From Nitrospira sp. (GTDB lineage: Bacteria; Nitrospirota; Nitrospiria; Nitrospirales; Nitrospiraceae), in the NCBI GenBank assembly GCA_005116955.1, contig SWDI01000005.1, positions 714,319-776,582 of the forward strand: DNA of 62,264 nucleotides. The letters are read 5' to 3'. Shown piece by piece: positions 42,040-53,127 of the stretch. Position 1 is the stretch's first letter, and each line of letters starts with the position of its first letter. The position numbers were made by a program, and so were the translations under genes. The notes under the pieces are model-generated. The model saw only the letters and a program-made list of their open reading frames with translations, did no database searches and had not been told where the DNA came from.

Positions 42040-42555
42040 ATGAAAAGGGCTGTCGTTCTAGCTGCAGCGGCGGTTTTTTCGTCTTTCGGTTTGCTGGCGG
42101 CTGATTTTTCATTCGCTGCAGGTGCCATAGAGCACCTAGGCCTCGCTGATGCGGTCGTTGGAGGGAAACCCCTAAAGGCTACTGAGGCGGCCAAGAAGCT
42201 GCAAGGCCGCGTCTGGTCGCAGTGGGCGGACAACCCGGATGGGGAGCTCTTGTTCGGCATTCAATATTGGAATACTGGAGAACCAGGGTCTGGCGACAGT
42301 GGAGGGCGATCATCTACGATGCTTGACGTGAAGCCGCCTGATCCATTGTTCAGTTGTTGTGCCTGGGGATTCTCCGGCGGCAGTGAGAAAAATTCAACCT
42401 ATTCCGGCTGGTACCATGCGGCCACCACGGTTCGTCTGGCGGTCAAAGACAAAGCCTTGATGGACCAAATTATCAAGGCCTCCCAAGAATTAGTCGCCAT
42501 GGAAGTCACGCTTGACGGCAGAACCATCACCGGGTTCAAAGTCATCAAGGACTAG
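42040..42555 (+). CDS. Exported protein of unknown function (first of a pair)
   Basis: About 171 residues from the ATG at 42040, after AAGGAGGG. Signal peptide with hydrophobic core AVVLAAAAVFSSFGLLAADFSFAAG. The mature part has a cysteine pair (FSCCAWGF) and a C-terminal BON/NTF2-unlike segment ending VTLDGRTITGFKVIKD. No family recognised. The next gene, 46 bases later, is also exported and both end at a terminator, so they form a two-gene unit. Confidence 0.6.
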   Translation: MKRAVVLAAAAVFSSFGLLAADFSFAAGAIEHLGLADAVVGGKPLKATEAAKKLQGRVWSQWADNPDGELLFGIQYWNTGEPGSGDSGGRSSTMLDVKPPDPLFSCCAWGFSGGSEKNSTYSGWYHAATTVRLAVKDKALMDQIIKASQELVAMEVTLDGRTITGFKVIKD

Positions 42556-42601
42556 TCACGTTCAAAGCGTACAGATGATGTTGTTCAAGGAGGACGCGAT
42601 T

Positions 42602-43264
42602 ATGATGTTGCACAAGCAAGGTGCCGCCGTGCTGGCAGCCGTGGCGCTGGCAGCCGGTCTGGCTTCAACTGCCTCGGCTATTGAGTCATTTCAAGAACGA
42701 TTCGAATGGGGTGACATGAGCAAACCGACCACCATTCAAGGTCGGGTGATCATCCTTGATCCCTACGATGAAGCCGTGTGGATTAACACAGCCGTCTTCG
42801 GTGGGAATGCGGAGAGCGGCTTGTATTGGCAAAAAGTTCATCCTGGCAAAACGCTGAAGTTCTATGCTGATAAGTCAGCCTGGCAAGAGCTGAAGAAGAT
42901 GGGTCGTCTTCATGCTGGACCCACAGCAGCGAAGGAAGTTCCCCCTGGCAGCACGACGGACTTGATCGAATTCGTCGCCACAGAAACCGAGCAAAATCAT
43001 CGGGTGATTTCATCGGTGAAGAAGATTCCTGAGGTATCTGGTTCAGTAGGGAAGCCTCTGAGCATTTCCGCGCTTCGTCTTAGAGAATGCGCCGGGAAAA
43101 ACGAATTCGAACCAACTTGTGCCAAAGGCATGGCGGTTCTTAACAGCTCACCAGTGACGCCCGATGGCAGCAATGTGGGTATGCAATACGATGTGATGAT
43201 TCCAGGCGGGAAAGCCATTGGCGGCTTAATTCATTCGACCGCACAATATAACCAAGCGCACTGA
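42602..43264 (+). CDS. Exported protein of unknown function (second of a pair)
   Basis: 220 residues from the ATG at 42602, with AAGGAGG upstream. Signal sequence AAVLAAVALAAGLASTASA. The mature domain is beta-rich, with TTIQGRVIILDPYDEAVWINTAVF and a pair of cysteines near RECAGKNEFEPTC. No known family is evident. Ends just before a strong terminator. Confidence 0.6.
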   Translation: MMLHKQGAAVLAAVALAAGLASTASAIESFQERFEWGDMSKPTTIQGRVIILDPYDEAVWINTAVFGGNAESGLYWQKVHPGKTLKFYADKSAWQELKKMGRLHAGPTAAKEVPPGSTTDLIEFVATETEQNHRVISSVKKIPEVSGSVGKPLSISALRLRECAGKNEFEPTCAKGMAVLNSSPVTPDGSNVGMQYDVMIPGGKAIGGLIHSTAQYNQAH

Positions 43265-43283
43265 CGACTATTACGAGATACGA

Positions 43284-43325
43284 ACGGGCGGCATTTCTCT
43301 CGGGAATGCCGCCCGTTTTATTTTT
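43284..43325. terminator. Strong terminator between the exported pair and mutS (possibly bidirectional)
   Basis: Perfect 12-bp stem ACGGGCGGCATT/AATGCCGCCCGT at 43284-43295 and 43305-43316, followed by TTTTATTTTT. It ends the exported pair; its position after the mutS stop on the other strand suggests use by both transcripts. Confidence 0.9.
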
Positions 43326-43344
43326 ACCATCTAGTCAATATGGA

Positions 43345-45999
43345 TTACCGATCGGATGGATCACTGCGCTCCGATCTCACCATACGTTGCAACTCGGCGA
43401 GGCGATTCAGCGCATCGAGCGGTGTCATTGAAAATAGGTCAATCTGTTTGACCTCTTCTATCATCGGATGAGGATGAGGAAGCAGTTCCGATGTCATCGG
43501 GTGTTCATCCTGATTGATGCCGGAACTGACAGACTCCGGTTGTTCCAACTGTGACAGCACTGTTTGTGCACGGCTAATGACCTCCTTAGGAAGCCCTGCC
43601 AGTTTGGCCACGTGAATGCCGTAACTTCGGTCAGCTTTCCCCGCCACGATTTTTCTGAGAAACACCACATCACCATCACATTCCTGGACGGCGACTCGAT
43701 AGTTCTTGATTCCGATCCGTTGTTGCTCCAGTTGCGTCATCTCATGATAGTGGGTTGCGAATAATGTGCGCGCGCCCAACCTGGTGCAGTCGTGAATATA
43801 TTCAGCAATTGCCCACGCGATACTCAGGCCATCGTAGGTGCTGGTGCCGCGCCCGATTTCATCCAACAGAATGAGGCTGCGGGAAGTCGCGTTTTGGAGA
43901 ATGTTCGCGGTCTCCACCATCTCGACCATGAAGGTGCTCTGACCCCCGGCCAGATTATCCGAGGCACCCACTCTTGTGAAGATACGATCGGTTAATCCAA
44001 TCGTCGCTTCTGAAGCGGGTACAAAGCTGCCGATTTGAGCCATCAAGACAATCAGTGCAACCTGACGAAGATAGGTGCTCTTTCCTGCCATGTTTGGTCC
44101 AGTAATGATCAGGAGGCGGTTCAGTTCGAGGTCCAACACGGTATCATTCGGCACGAATACTGAATCCGTACAGAGTCGCTCGACGACCGGGTGACGACCT
44201 TCCCTGATGATAAGGGCGCCGCCTTCAGTCACCGTTGGCTTGGTATATCGGTACAGAGCGGCCACCTCGGCCAATCCGGCGACGACATCAAGGAGCGCAA
44301 GGGCGGCCGCCATGGCCTCCAATCGGTGGGCTTCTTGAGCCAACCGAGAGCGAAGCTGGATGAAAACCTCTTGTTCACGAGCCAGAAGCTTGGCCTCGGC
44401 TCCGGTGACACGTTCTTCCAGCTCTTTCAATTCGGCGGTCATAAATCGCTCGGCATTGACCAGCGTTTGCTTGCGAATGTAGTCAGCAGGGACCCGGGCA
44501 AGATTGGCTTTGGTGATCTCGATGTAATAGCCAAACACCTGATTGTAACGGACCTTCAATGACTCAATGCCTGTTCGGTCACGTTCCTGTGTCTCGATTG
44601 CAGCGATCCAAGTTTTTCCTTCCTTGCTGGCTTTGCGCAACTCGTCGATGACTGGGTCATAGCCATCTGTGAAGATGTTCCCGTCTCGAATGGAAGGTGA
44701 AGCATCAGGTCGGATGGCACGCTCAATCACGTCGAAGAGATCCTGGCCGCTATCCCATGATGTTCGCGTCTGACAGAGCAGCAGACTTTGAAGCCGTGCT
44801 AGCTGGACATCAATCTCGGGCAAAACGGAAAGAGATTGCTTGAGAGCCAAAAGTTCTCGCGGACCGGCCAAGCCGAGTACGATGCGACTGCCCAGTCGCG
44901 CAATATCCTGGATCTCTCGCAAGGCGGTCCGTAATGCAGTTCTGACCTGCATGTGGTCTTTTAGTTCTTCGACCGCATCAAGACGCTGCCGTATCTGGTC
45001 GTCATGGCGTAATGGCCGTACCAGCCACTGGCGAAGGAGTCGACTTCCCATGGCCGTGGAGGTCCGATCCAGTACGCTCAGGAGCGTAGTAGACTTCGAA
45101 CCCGGCGCATTCTCGTTCGACAGCAATGGTTTGAGAAGTTCCAGGTTACGGATGGTGGTGCCATCCAGGTGCATGTATTCGTCATTGCGCTGGATAGTAA
45201 ATCGGCGAATATGATCCAGGGGAACCGTCGGTTGAGTCTCGCGCAAGTATGATAAGACCGCGCCTGCTGCGCTACTGGCGGCGAGGCTGTCGGCACAGTC
45301 CAAGGCGTCAAAGTTCTGTACATGGAAATGTGCCATTAAGGTCTGAGCAGCGGAGTGCTGGTTGAACGATGTGGGAGGCCGTTCACACAGGCGTGTTCCT
45401 ACGATTTGTTGGATCCAAGTGGAGCATTCAGGGACGAGGCTTGCAGGAAAAAGCACTTCTCGAGGGTCCAGTCGAGAGATTTCGTTCAATAGTTGCGTAA
45501 CCGCGTGGGGACCGTGAAACTCCATTCCCCAAAATTCACCAGTTGAAACCTCAAGGACGGACAAGCCGATCGATCTTCCATGATTCAGGTCTGATTGAAC
45601 GACGAAAGCGACAAGGTAGTTGAGCTCGCACGGGGCGAGAAATTCTGTGTCTACGAGTGTGCCAGGAGTATAGAGCCTGACGACTTCACGGCGTACCAGA
45701 CCTTTGGCGACCTTGGGGTCTTCGACTTGCTCGCACAAGGCCACGATGCGGCCAGCCTTTAATAACTTTGCAATGTAGCCGGTTGCGGCATGATAGGGAA
45801 CGCCGCATAGTGGAACCGGATGGGCACTGTTCTTATCGCGAGACGTGAGGGCGATCGATAAGAGTCGGGACGCCTCCTGAGCATCCTCGTAGAACATCTC
45901 ATAAAAATCCCCGACCCGAAAAAACAGTATGGCTTCAGGGTATCCCTGCTTGATATCCCGATACTGCCGCATAAGCGGGCTCAGGGTGTGGTCACTCAT
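43345..45999 (-). CDS. mutS: DNA mismatch repair protein MutS
   Basis: 884 residues from the ATG at 45999. Mismatch-recognition motif FRVGDFYEMF in the N-terminal domain, then the clamp/lever domains, and the ATPase domain with GPNMAGKSTYLRQ, ILLDEIGRGTSTYDG and ATHYHEM. It recognises mismatches and recruits MutL; mutL is not in the window. Its start overlaps the stop of the preceding LapA-like gene by 8 bases (ATGAGTGA). Confidence 0.97.
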   Translation of the reverse strand: MSDHTLSPLMRQYRDIKQGYPEAILFFRVGDFYEMFYEDAQEASRLLSIALTSRDKNSAHPVPLCGVPYHAATGYIAKLLKAGRIVALCEQVEDPKVAKGLVRREVVRLYTPGTLVDTEFLAPCELNYLVAFVVQSDLNHGRSIGLSVLEVSTGEFWGMEFHGPHAVTQLLNEISRLDPREVLFPASLVPECSTWIQQIVGTRLCERPPTSFNQHSAAQTLMAHFHVQNFDALDCADSLAASSAAGAVLSYLRETQPTVPLDHIRRFTIQRNDEYMHLDGTTIRNLELLKPLLSNENAPGSKSTTLLSVLDRTSTAMGSRLLRQWLVRPLRHDDQIRQRLDAVEELKDHMQVRTALRTALREIQDIARLGSRIVLGLAGPRELLALKQSLSVLPEIDVQLARLQSLLLCQTRTSWDSGQDLFDVIERAIRPDASPSIRDGNIFTDGYDPVIDELRKASKEGKTWIAAIETQERDRTGIESLKVRYNQVFGYYIEITKANLARVPADYIRKQTLVNAERFMTAELKELEERVTGAEAKLLAREQEVFIQLRSRLAQEAHRLEAMAAALALLDVVAGLAEVAALYRYTKPTVTEGGALIIREGRHPVVERLCTDSVFVPNDTVLDLELNRLLIITGPNMAGKSTYLRQVALIVLMAQIGSFVPASEATIGLTDRIFTRVGASDNLAGGQSTFMVEMVETANILQNATSRSLILLDEIGRGTSTYDGLSIAWAIAEYIHDCTRLGARTLFATHYHEMTQLEQQRIGIKNYRVAVQECDGDVVFLRKIVAGKADRSYGIHVAKLAGLPKEVISRAQTVLSQLEQPESVSSGINQDEHPMTSELLPHPHPMIEEVKQIDLFSMTPLDALNRLAELQRMVRSERSDPSDR

Positions 46000-46336
46000 C
46001 AGTAAAGTCTCTCGAAGACTCCATCGGTGTGGGGGCTTGGGTGCGTCCAGACATCTTCTCAAGCGACTGCCGAAGTCGCTCTAAGTTCGATTCAGCTTCC
46101 TGTAAGGCCTTCGTCTTACGTCGAAGATCGATACGTCCACGTATCCAGGGGGGAAATAGCAAGATGGCGGCGACCAAAAGGCCGATGAGAAATCCAGCCA
46201 TAATGGGTTTGTAAATGGGAGTTGAGGCTTCGAGCAATCCAAAGAAATAGCGGAGTGTGACTTCCTGCTCTTGGTTTTGAAGGAAGAAGGCCAACGAAAG
46301 GAGCACAACAATGCCAATCAGAATCAGTCGAGTCAT
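45992..46336 (-). CDS. LapA-domain (DUF1049) membrane protein
   Basis: 114 residues: two hydrophobic segments (ILIGIVVLLSLAFFLQNQ and AGFLIGLLVAAILLFPPWI), then a coiled coil (KTKALQEAESNLERLRQSLEKM). This is the LapA/DUF1049 pattern of small inner-membrane proteins linked with lipopolysaccharide assembly. It overlaps tsaE (ATGA) upstream and mutS downstream. Confidence 0.8.
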   Translation of the reverse strand: MTRLILIGIVVLLSLAFFLQNQEQEVTLRYFFGLLEASTPIYKPIMAGFLIGLLVAAILLFPPWIRGRIDLRRKTKALQEAESNLERLRQSLEKMSGRTQAPTPMESSRDFTDE

Positions 46337-46875
46337 CGCGGCGAAGTCTTTCTGTTTGCTTTGAGGATTGGCTGGGATGATCGAGGCGTTCGACGCCAGA
46401 TCTTCTTGATGCGGGCGAGAAGTAAGCGGGAGCGTGAACCTCGTGCTTCCAACAGAGCGCTTCTGGTCCTTCTGGTCCGATGGGCAAGCCTAACTTCAAG
46501 TCGGTCATCTGGAAGCAGCTGGGGAAACCGATCTGCCCACTCAATGGCGACAGCCACGTTATCCGCAAGATAATCGGACAGTCCAATCGATTCGGCTTCT
46601 TCAGGCGTCTGCAACCGATACAGGTCGATATGAATGACCGGAAGCCTCCCTTGGTATTCATGGACCAGCAGGAACGTCGGACTCGTGACAGCAGCCGATG
46701 GGACTCCAAGGCCAGCCACGACCCCGCGGATCAGTGCTGTCTTACCAGCTCCTAATTCACCGATCAAGGCAAGGACCTCACCTCCACAAAGCAACTGGCC
46801 AATGGCATATCCGAATGATTCTGTTTTGCCAGGAGATGAGAGGAGAAGGTCCAGAGAGCTGACAGATGTATCCAT
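46333..46875 (-). CDS. tsaE: tRNA threonylcarbamoyladenosine biosynthesis ATPase TsaE
   Basis: 180 residues, with GAGGACG before the ATG at 46875. Walker A GELGAGKT (39-46), TSPTFLLVHEYQG, IHIDLYRL and EWADRFPQLLP are the TsaE marks. It supports the TsaB-TsaD complex in t6A37 synthesis. The C-terminal 35 residues are unusually basic and longer than in most relatives. Confidence 0.93.
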   Translation of the reverse strand: MDTSVSSLDLLLSSPGKTESFGYAIGQLLCGGEVLALIGELGAGKTALIRGVVAGLGVPSAAVTSPTFLLVHEYQGRLPVIHIDLYRLQTPEEAESIGLSDYLADNVAVAIEWADRFPQLLPDDRLEVRLAHRTRRTRSALLEARGSRSRLLLARIKKIWRRTPRSSQPILKANRKTSPR

Positions 46876-46884
46876 GGGACGTCC

Positions 46885-48483
46885 TCACATGGGATCGTTC
46901 CGCATTTTCTCATTAGTTTCGTTTGATGGAGCCTGATGCATGAGCTTGAGGGCATAGGGAATTTCCTCGATGACGTCACTCGAGATCAACCCGGCTTGTC
47001 CCTTTCTCACTGAAGCCAAATCCCCGGCGACGCCATGCAGGTAGGTGGCGGCACAGGCCGCTTCCCAGGAGGGTACGCCTTGGGCCAAGAGTCCCACGAT
47101 CATGCCGGTCAAGACATCGCCTGTTCCAGCAGTTGCCATGCCAGGATTACCCGTCGGGCAAATAGCGACGACTCCATCAGGTCTAGCGACGACGGTCCGA
47201 GCCCCTTTCAGAACGACGAACAGTCCCCGTTCCCGTGCGAAGCGGGTGGCAGTACCGATCCGATCGCTGTTGACGGTCTGAGGTGTTGCGTCAGCCTCTA
47301 GTCGTGCCATTTCTCCGGGGTGGGGGGTGATGATTGGCGGTGTTTTGCATGCTGCCAGGAGGGCAGTCCGCCCGGTCAACGCATTCAGGGCGTCCGCATC
47401 CAACACAGCCGGTCGGTCCAGCTGTTTCGTCAAGGCCCGGACCAGTTCCACCGTTTCGGGATGAGTTGATAGGCCTGGACCGATGGCGATAGCAGTTCTC
47501 GCTTCCATGAAGGCGACGAGCCGATCGAATGCGGTTCGCGCCAAGGTGCGCGCTTTAGTCTCAGGCATCGGAATCGTCATCACTTCCAATAATTTTGCTT
47601 CCAATACATCGTTCACACTTGTAGGGATTGCGACTGTCACAAGGCCCGCACCGACACGCAGGGCCGCCCGAGCGGCCATGGCGGCTGCACCTGTTTTGCC
47701 GACGGATCCTGCGATGATGCCGGCATGGCCGAAGGTTCCCTTGTGACTCGATGGCTGCCGTTTCGGCAGGTATGTGCGCACCACGTGTGGTGTCATCAAG
47801 GTCGTTCGGCTCTGAACCGCGTCAATGTAGGCTGGTGGAATTCCAATGTCCACGAGTGCCACCTCTCCAGCGAGGTCGATCCCATCATTTTGATAGAAGC
47901 CTAACTTCGGTAGCCCAAAGGTCACGGTAAGGGAGGCACGAATGGCTCGGCCAAGGACCGTTCCAGTATCAGCATGGAGGCCCGATGGAAGATCAACGGC
48001 TACTACGGGACGACCGGCTTCATTGATGCAGTCAATGGCCTCGGCATAGCGCCCGGTGACAGTAGCGGAGAGGCCTGTTCCGAGGAGAGCATCAATGAGG
48101 ATCTCACTATCCCGAAAGAGTGTCTGCGCCTGGGCCTTGGACGCATAGAGGTAGACGGAGGACTTCCCTGCGCCACGAACGAATTGCTTACACATGGTGG
48201 CAGCATCACGGCTCAGTTCGGACGTGGGCATCATGACGAGGACGCGCACGTTTGCATGACGTCGACGGAGGAGGCGGGCAACGACGAATCCATCCCCCCC
48301 ATTGTTGCCCTTGCCGCACACAACGGTGACCCTCTTGCCCTGTACGGGCCCTAACCGTTGCTCAAGGCAAGAGACAACGCCCGAGCCGGCGCGTTCCATC
48401 AGTGTGGTCACTGGGATACGAGCCTCTGAGATCGTCCGGCGATCAAGTGCCTGCATCTGTGCAGCGGTAATAATCTTGGTCAT
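46885..48483 (-). CDS. nnr: Bifunctional NAD(P)H-hydrate repair enzyme
   Basis: 532 residues with both domains: N-terminal YjeF/NAXE epimerase (VVCGKGNNGGDGFVVARLL, IDALLGTGLSATVTGRYAEAID) and C-terminal ADP/ATP-dependent dehydratase (LDADALNALTG, ITPHPGEMARL, GNPGMATAGTGDVLTGMIVGLLAQG). It repairs hydrated NAD(P)H. Upstream of tsaE by 9 bases. Confidence 0.94.
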   Translation of the reverse strand: MTKIITAAQMQALDRRTISEARIPVTTLMERAGSGVVSCLEQRLGPVQGKRVTVVCGKGNNGGDGFVVARLLRRRHANVRVLVMMPTSELSRDAATMCKQFVRGAGKSSVYLYASKAQAQTLFRDSEILIDALLGTGLSATVTGRYAEAIDCINEAGRPVVAVDLPSGLHADTGTVLGRAIRASLTVTFGLPKLGFYQNDGIDLAGEVALVDIGIPPAYIDAVQSRTTLMTPHVVRTYLPKRQPSSHKGTFGHAGIIAGSVGKTGAAAMAARAALRVGAGLVTVAIPTSVNDVLEAKLLEVMTIPMPETKARTLARTAFDRLVAFMEARTAIAIGPGLSTHPETVELVRALTKQLDRPAVLDADALNALTGRTALLAACKTPPIITPHPGEMARLEADATPQTVNSDRIGTATRFARERGLFVVLKGARTVVARPDGVVAICPTGNPGMATAGTGDVLTGMIVGLLAQGVPSWEAACAATYLHGVAGDLASVRKGQAGLISSDVIEEIPYALKLMHQAPSNETNEKMRNDPM

Positions 48484-48533
48484 GGTGAACCAACGAGAAG
48501 AACGGGCGGCGCCAGCAGGTCGACGATCTCAAA

Positions 48534-49247
48534 TCAACTGAGTAGGGCCTTCATTTCTTTCACGGCTTCTACGAGACCGACGAGGACCGCTCGAGCGATG
48601 ATACTATGCCCGATGTTGTACTCGACGATTTCGGGAATATGCGTCAAGCGTTTGATGTTGCGGTAATTCAGTCCATGCCCGGCATTGACGCCGATCCCAA
48701 GCTTGTAGGCCAGCTTGGCGGCGTGGGTAATGGCTTCGAATTCCGCATCGGCCTCTTTAGAGCGGGTGGCGTTCGCGTACCGACCGGTATGCAACTCCAC
48801 GAAATCAGCTGCAACCTTGTGCGCAGCCCTGATCTGATTCAGATCGGGCTCAACAAAGACACTGACGGGAATCCCCCCGTTATGTAACAGAGTCACAATG
48901 CTCTGAATTCGGTCACGATGCCCGGCGATATCGAGGCCCCCTTCAGTCGTAAGTTCCTGTCGCTTTTCTGGTACTAATGTGACCAGGTCGGGCTTGATGT
49001 TCAGGGCGATCTTCGCCATTTCTGCGTCGGCCGCCATTTCAAGGTCGAGTTTTGTCCGGGTTATTTCGCGAAGGAGTTGAAGATCTCGATCTTGGATATG
49101 GCGCCGGTCTTCCCGCAGGTGAACGACCAGGCCGTCTGCTCCTGCCAGCTCGACAAGCACCGCAGCTGCCAAGGGATCTGGATCGGTTCCTCCACGTGCT
49201 TGCCGCAACGTCGCCACATGGTCGATATTCACACCAAGCCGGGCCAT
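48534..49247 (-). CDS. pdxJ: Pyridoxine 5'-phosphate synthase
   Basis: 237 residues with GGAGG before the start. TIM-barrel PdxJ motifs: [50 protein letters not shown] and [12 protein letters not shown]. Final step of de novo pyridoxal phosphate synthesis. First gene of the minus-strand pdxJ-nnr-tsaE-lapA-mutS run. Confidence 0.96.
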   Translation of the reverse strand: MARLGVNIDHVATLRQARGGTDPDPLAAAVLVELAGADGLVVHLREDRRHIQDRDLQLLREITRTKLDLEMAADAEMAKIALNIKPDLVTLVPEKRQELTTEGGLDIAGHRDRIQSIVTLLHNGGIPVSVFVEPDLNQIRAAHKVAADFVELHTGRYANATRSKEADAEFEAITHAAKLAYKLGIGVNAGHGLNYRNIKRLTHIPEIVEYNIGHSIIARAVLVGLVEAVKEMKALLS

Positions 49248-49542
49248 CCCTCCTCCTTACATCCAGTCAGTCCGAGACCAAGTACGTGAAACAGGCTAGA
49301 GCCATTAATCTAGTCATAGTAGTAGCAGAAAGGAACGAGAGGGGGCAAGAACGGGTTCATAGATCGGTGAAGAATCGGATGAAGACTAGGCGTATCTGAC
49401 AACTTCGGAACCCCGTAGAAAGTTAGGTAAATTGACTCGACCAAAGCCCTCCATTAGAATAGAGTCTTTCAGGCTCCCTTCGTTTATTTTGTCGGGATGA
49501 GTTAGCTGTGGGCAATATCTAAAAGCAGTCAAAAGGAAGTTC

Positions 49543-50739
49543 ATGGGGCTGGGCGAAGGTTTTTATCGAATCAAGCGACTCCCACCGTACGTGTTCGCGC
49601 AAGTTCAATCACTCAAGCTTGAGGCTCGCCAACGTGGGCAAGACATTATTGATTTTGGGATGGGGAATCCCGATCAACCGACCCCGCCTCATATCGTCGA
49701 GAAGATGATCGAGGCCGCCCGTAAAGGAACGAATCATCGTTACTCGGCCTCGCGCGGCATCACGAAACTACGGCATGGGATTTGTGGGTGGTACAAACGC
49801 AACTACGATGTTGACCTGGATCCGGAGACGGAAGCGATTGTCACCATCGGATCAAAAGAAGGTCTCGCTCACTTGGCCTTGGCCCTGATCGGCCCAGGCG
49901 ATGTGGTCCTGACCCCAACGCCGACGTATCCCATCCATATGTACAGCTTCATTATTGCGGGTGGTGAGGTCCGCGGTATCGAACTCCGTCAGGATAGCGA
50001 TTTTTTTGAAGATCTGACACGCGTCTATCGGCAGACTTTTCCGAGACCGAAGATTCTCGTCATCAATTTCCCCCACAATCCTACGACGGCCGTCGTGGAT
50101 TTGGAGTTCTTCAAGAAGATCGTAGCGTTTGCCAAGGAGCACAACGTCATTGTCATCCACGACCTCGCCTATGCCGACCTGGTGTTCGACGGGTATAAGG
50201 CGCCGAGCTTTCTTCAGATCCCGGGCGCCAAAGACTGCGGGGTAGAATTCTATACCCTGTCCAAGGCCTACAGTATGCCAGGCTGGCGAGTAGGATTTTG
50301 TGTAGGAAATCGAGAGGTCGTCGGAGCACTGGGAAAGATCAAGAGCTATCTCGACTATGGTATTTTTCAGCCAATTCAGATCGCCAGTGTGATCGCCTTG
50401 AATGGGCCGCAGGACTGTGTCAAGGATACGGTTCTGCGCTACCAAAAGCGCAGAGATGTCCTTGTGGGCGGGCTGAATCGGATTGGCTGGCAAGTCGCAA
50501 AGCCTCTGGCCACGATGTTTGTGTGGGCACGTATCCCCGTGCCCTATCGCCACATGGGATCCTTGGAGTTTTCAAAACTCTTACTCAAAGAGGCAAAAGT
50601 GGCTGTTTCGCCGGGTATCGGATTCGGTGAAGGCGGCGATGAATATGTGCGGTTTGGGCTGGTAGAAAACGAACATCGTACCAGGCAGGCCGTCAGAGGA
50701 ATCCGGAAAGCCCTCAAGCTCAATGGAGATGAAGAATGA
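49543..50739 (+). CDS. Class I aminotransferase, AlaC/DapL-like
   Basis: 398 residues, with AAGGAAG before the ATG. PLP lysine K241 in [28 protein letters not shown] and [13 protein letters not shown] are typical of AlaC-type glutamate-pyruvate aminotransferases and of LL-diaminopimelate aminotransferase relatives. Its stop overlaps the start of hom (ATGA). In this aspartate-family operon, a role in lysine or alanine synthesis is plausible but not decided. Confidence 0.85.
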   Translation: MGLGEGFYRIKRLPPYVFAQVQSLKLEARQRGQDIIDFGMGNPDQPTPPHIVEKMIEAARKGTNHRYSASRGITKLRHGICGWYKRNYDVDLDPETEAIVTIGSKEGLAHLALALIGPGDVVLTPTPTYPIHMYSFIIAGGEVRGIELRQDSDFFEDLTRVYRQTFPRPKILVINFPHNPTTAVVDLEFFKKIVAFAKEHNVIVIHDLAYADLVFDGYKAPSFLQIPGAKDCGVEFYTLSKAYSMPGWRVGFCVGNREVVGALGKIKSYLDYGIFQPIQIASVIALNGPQDCVKDTVLRYQKRRDVLVGGLNRIGWQVAKPLATMFVWARIPVPYRHMGSLEFSKLLLKEAKVAVSPGIGFGEGGDEYVRFGLVENEHRTRQAVRGIRKALKLNGDEE

Positions 50740-52049
50740 GATCGCGTATCGGAGTCGGGATCGTGGGCTTCGGTACGGTCGGCACCGGAGTCGCCAAAAT
50801 TCTTCTCGATAATGCCGCCCTCATTACCCGGCGTGTCGGTGTCCCGGTCGAACTTGTTCGCGTGGCAGATCGTGATATTGTCCGGGAGCGTGGCGTAGCT
50901 CTGGCTGCCGGGGTATTGACGACCGACAACAGACAGGTTCTGTCTGCTCCAGACATCGATATCGTCGTTGAGCTCATCGGTGGATACGATACGGCTAAGC
51001 GTGTCATCCTGGATGCGATCGCGGCCGGCAAGCATGTAGTGACGGCAAATAAAGCGCTCTTGGCGCTTCACGGAGAAGAAATCTTCGACGCCGCCGTGCG
51101 TAAAGGAGTGGATGTCGGATTTGAAGCCAGCGTCGGCGGCGGGATTCCCGTTATTCGTGCGTTGACGGAAGGCTTAGCCGGGAATACGATCGAATCTATC
51201 TACGGCATTATCAACGGGACATCCAACTATATTTTGTCGAGAATGACCCGTGAAGGGCACAGTTTCGAGGAAGTCCTCACCGACGCACAACGGGCTGGGT
51301 ATGCCGAAGCTGATCCGACGTTTGATGTGGCCGGGATCGATTCGGCACACAAGCTGGCCATCCTCGTCAACCTTGCCTATGGAACCCCGGTCAACTTCAA
51401 GGACATCTATACGGAAGGGATTACCAATATCACGCCGATCGATATCGCCTACGCGAAGCAGTTTGGCTTCACGATCAAGCTGCTCGGTATCGCAAAACTG
51501 GTAGATGGAGAGATTGAGGCGCGGGTCCATCCTACGATGCTCCCCTCGGCGTCTCCGATTGCCCAGGTTGAGGATGTGTACAATGCCATCCAGCTTGTCG
51601 GTGATGCGGTCGGTGACGTCGTCCTCTATGGTCGGGGCGCCGGATCCATGCCGACCGGGAGTGCCGTGGTCAGCGACGTCATTGCGATCGGGCGAAATCT
51701 TTTGAAAAGCAGCGCTGGTCGCGTACCAGTGGCGTCGTTTCAGCCAGATCAGCGACGGCCGCTCCGGCTGAGATCGATGGAAGAGATCAGCTCACTCTAT
51801 TACCTCAGGTTTACCGTTGTAGACCGACCCGGCGTGTTGGCGCAGATCGCTGGTGAGTTGGGACGCTGTGGAATCAGCATTTCGTCGATGGTGCAACAGG
51901 GACGCCGCGAAGGACAGACCGTGCCGATTGTCATCAAGACACATGTGGCGAAGGAACGGGATGTCCAGATTGCGTTGCGTGAAATCAATCGGAAGGCGTT
52001 CGTCTCCGAGTCGCCGACGCTGATTCGTATTGAAGGCAAGGATGAGTAA
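50736..52049 (+). CDS. hom: Homoserine dehydrogenase
   Basis: 437 residues. N-terminal NAD(P) motif [15 protein letters not shown], catalytic region [36 protein letters not shown] and a C-terminal ACT regulatory domain (about 360-435, [18 protein letters not shown]). Makes homoserine from aspartate semialdehyde; the ACT domain predicts threonine feedback. thrC follows by 3 bases. Confidence 0.96.
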   Translation: MRSRIGVGIVGFGTVGTGVAKILLDNAALITRRVGVPVELVRVADRDIVRERGVALAAGVLTTDNRQVLSAPDIDIVVELIGGYDTAKRVILDAIAAGKHVVTANKALLALHGEEIFDAAVRKGVDVGFEASVGGGIPVIRALTEGLAGNTIESIYGIINGTSNYILSRMTREGHSFEEVLTDAQRAGYAEADPTFDVAGIDSAHKLAILVNLAYGTPVNFKDIYTEGITNITPIDIAYAKQFGFTIKLLGIAKLVDGEIEARVHPTMLPSASPIAQVEDVYNAIQLVGDAVGDVVLYGRGAGSMPTGSAVVSDVIAIGRNLLKSSAGRVPVASFQPDQRRPLRLRSMEEISSLYYLRFTVVDRPGVLAQIAGELGRCGISISSMVQQGRREGQTVPIVIKTHVAKERDVQIALREINRKAFVSESPTLIRIEGKDE

Positions 52050-52052
52050 TCG

Positions 52053-53111
52053 ATGAACCCTTGGCGTGGAGTGATTGAGGAGTATCGTAAATTCCTCCCC
52101 GTGACGGAGAAGACTCCTGTGATCAGCCTGGGAGAGGGCAACACCCCTCTGATTCGGGCCACGAGATTGGCTCAGGCCATCGCGCCAGGAGTCGAACTCT
52201 ATCTGAAGTTCGAAGGGGCCAATCCAACCGGTTCCTTCAAGGACCGCGGTATGACATTGGCCATCTCGAAGGCGGTGGAAAGCGGTGCGCGGGCTGTGAT
52301 GTGCGCGTCGACCGGCAACACCTCCGCCTCGGCCGCCGCCTACGGCGCGCGCGCAGGGTTGTCCGTTTTCGTGCTGATTCCAGCCGGCAAGATCGCGATG
52401 GGCAAGCTGTCTCAGGCGATGATGCATCAGGCCACGGTGATCCAGATCGAAGGCAACTTTGATCAGGCCCTGACGCTCGTCAAGGAGTTTTCGACCACAC
52501 TGGCCATTGAATTGGTGAACTCGGTGAATCCGTTCCGGATTGACGGGCAGAAGACTGCGGCTTTTGAGGTGTGCGATCAACTCGGCGGGGCTCCGGCGCT
52601 TCATGTGTTACCGGTCGGGAACGCCGGAAATATCACAGCCTATTGGAAAGGGTACCAAGAATATCGTGCGGCCAATCAGATTTCGAGGGTGCCCCGCATG
52701 ATGGGATTTCAAGCCGCTGGTGCTGCTCCGATCGTGTTGGGCCGAGTCGTTGAGCAACCGCAGACCATTGCCACGGCCATTCGAATCGGTAATCCCGCCA
52801 GCTGGTCTTCAGCAGTCAAGGCGGTTGAGGAATCCGCGGGCGCGATCGATCTGGTGACAGATGAGGAAATTCTCCAGGCCTACACCATGGTGGCGGCAAC
52901 CGAAGGGGTCTTTTGTGAACCGGCTTCCGCTGCGTCCGTCGCCGGCGTGGCCAAATTGCATCGAACCGGGGGTCTACGAGAAGGAGAGACAGTTGTATGT
53001 ACGTTGACGGGGCATGGTTTGAAAGATGCCGATACGGCAATCAGCGTGTCGAAACAACCGCAGACGGTCAAGGCGACGCGCGAGGATGTGGCTCGTCTGT
53101 TGAAAGTCTGA
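52053..53111 (+). CDS. thrC: Threonine synthase
   Basis: 352 residues. PLP lysine K63 in [11 protein letters not shown], glycine loop [13 protein letters not shown] and [14 protein letters not shown]. This is the short threonine synthase. It needs O-phosphohomoserine, yet no classical thrB kinase is between hom and thrC; the next gene is the AP-superfamily protein. Confidence 0.95.
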   Translation: MNPWRGVIEEYRKFLPVTEKTPVISLGEGNTPLIRATRLAQAIAPGVELYLKFEGANPTGSFKDRGMTLAISKAVESGARAVMCASTGNTSASAAAYGARAGLSVFVLIPAGKIAMGKLSQAMMHQATVIQIEGNFDQALTLVKEFSTTLAIELVNSVNPFRIDGQKTAAFEVCDQLGGAPALHVLPVGNAGNITAYWKGYQEYRAANQISRVPRMMGFQAAGAAPIVLGRVVEQPQTIATAIRIGNPASWSSAVKAVEESAGAIDLVTDEEILQAYTMVAATEGVFCEPASAASVAGVAKLHRTGGLREGETVVCTLTGHGLKDADTAISVSKQPQTVKATREDVARLLKV

Positions 53112-53127
53112 GAGACGTGTGGATCTT

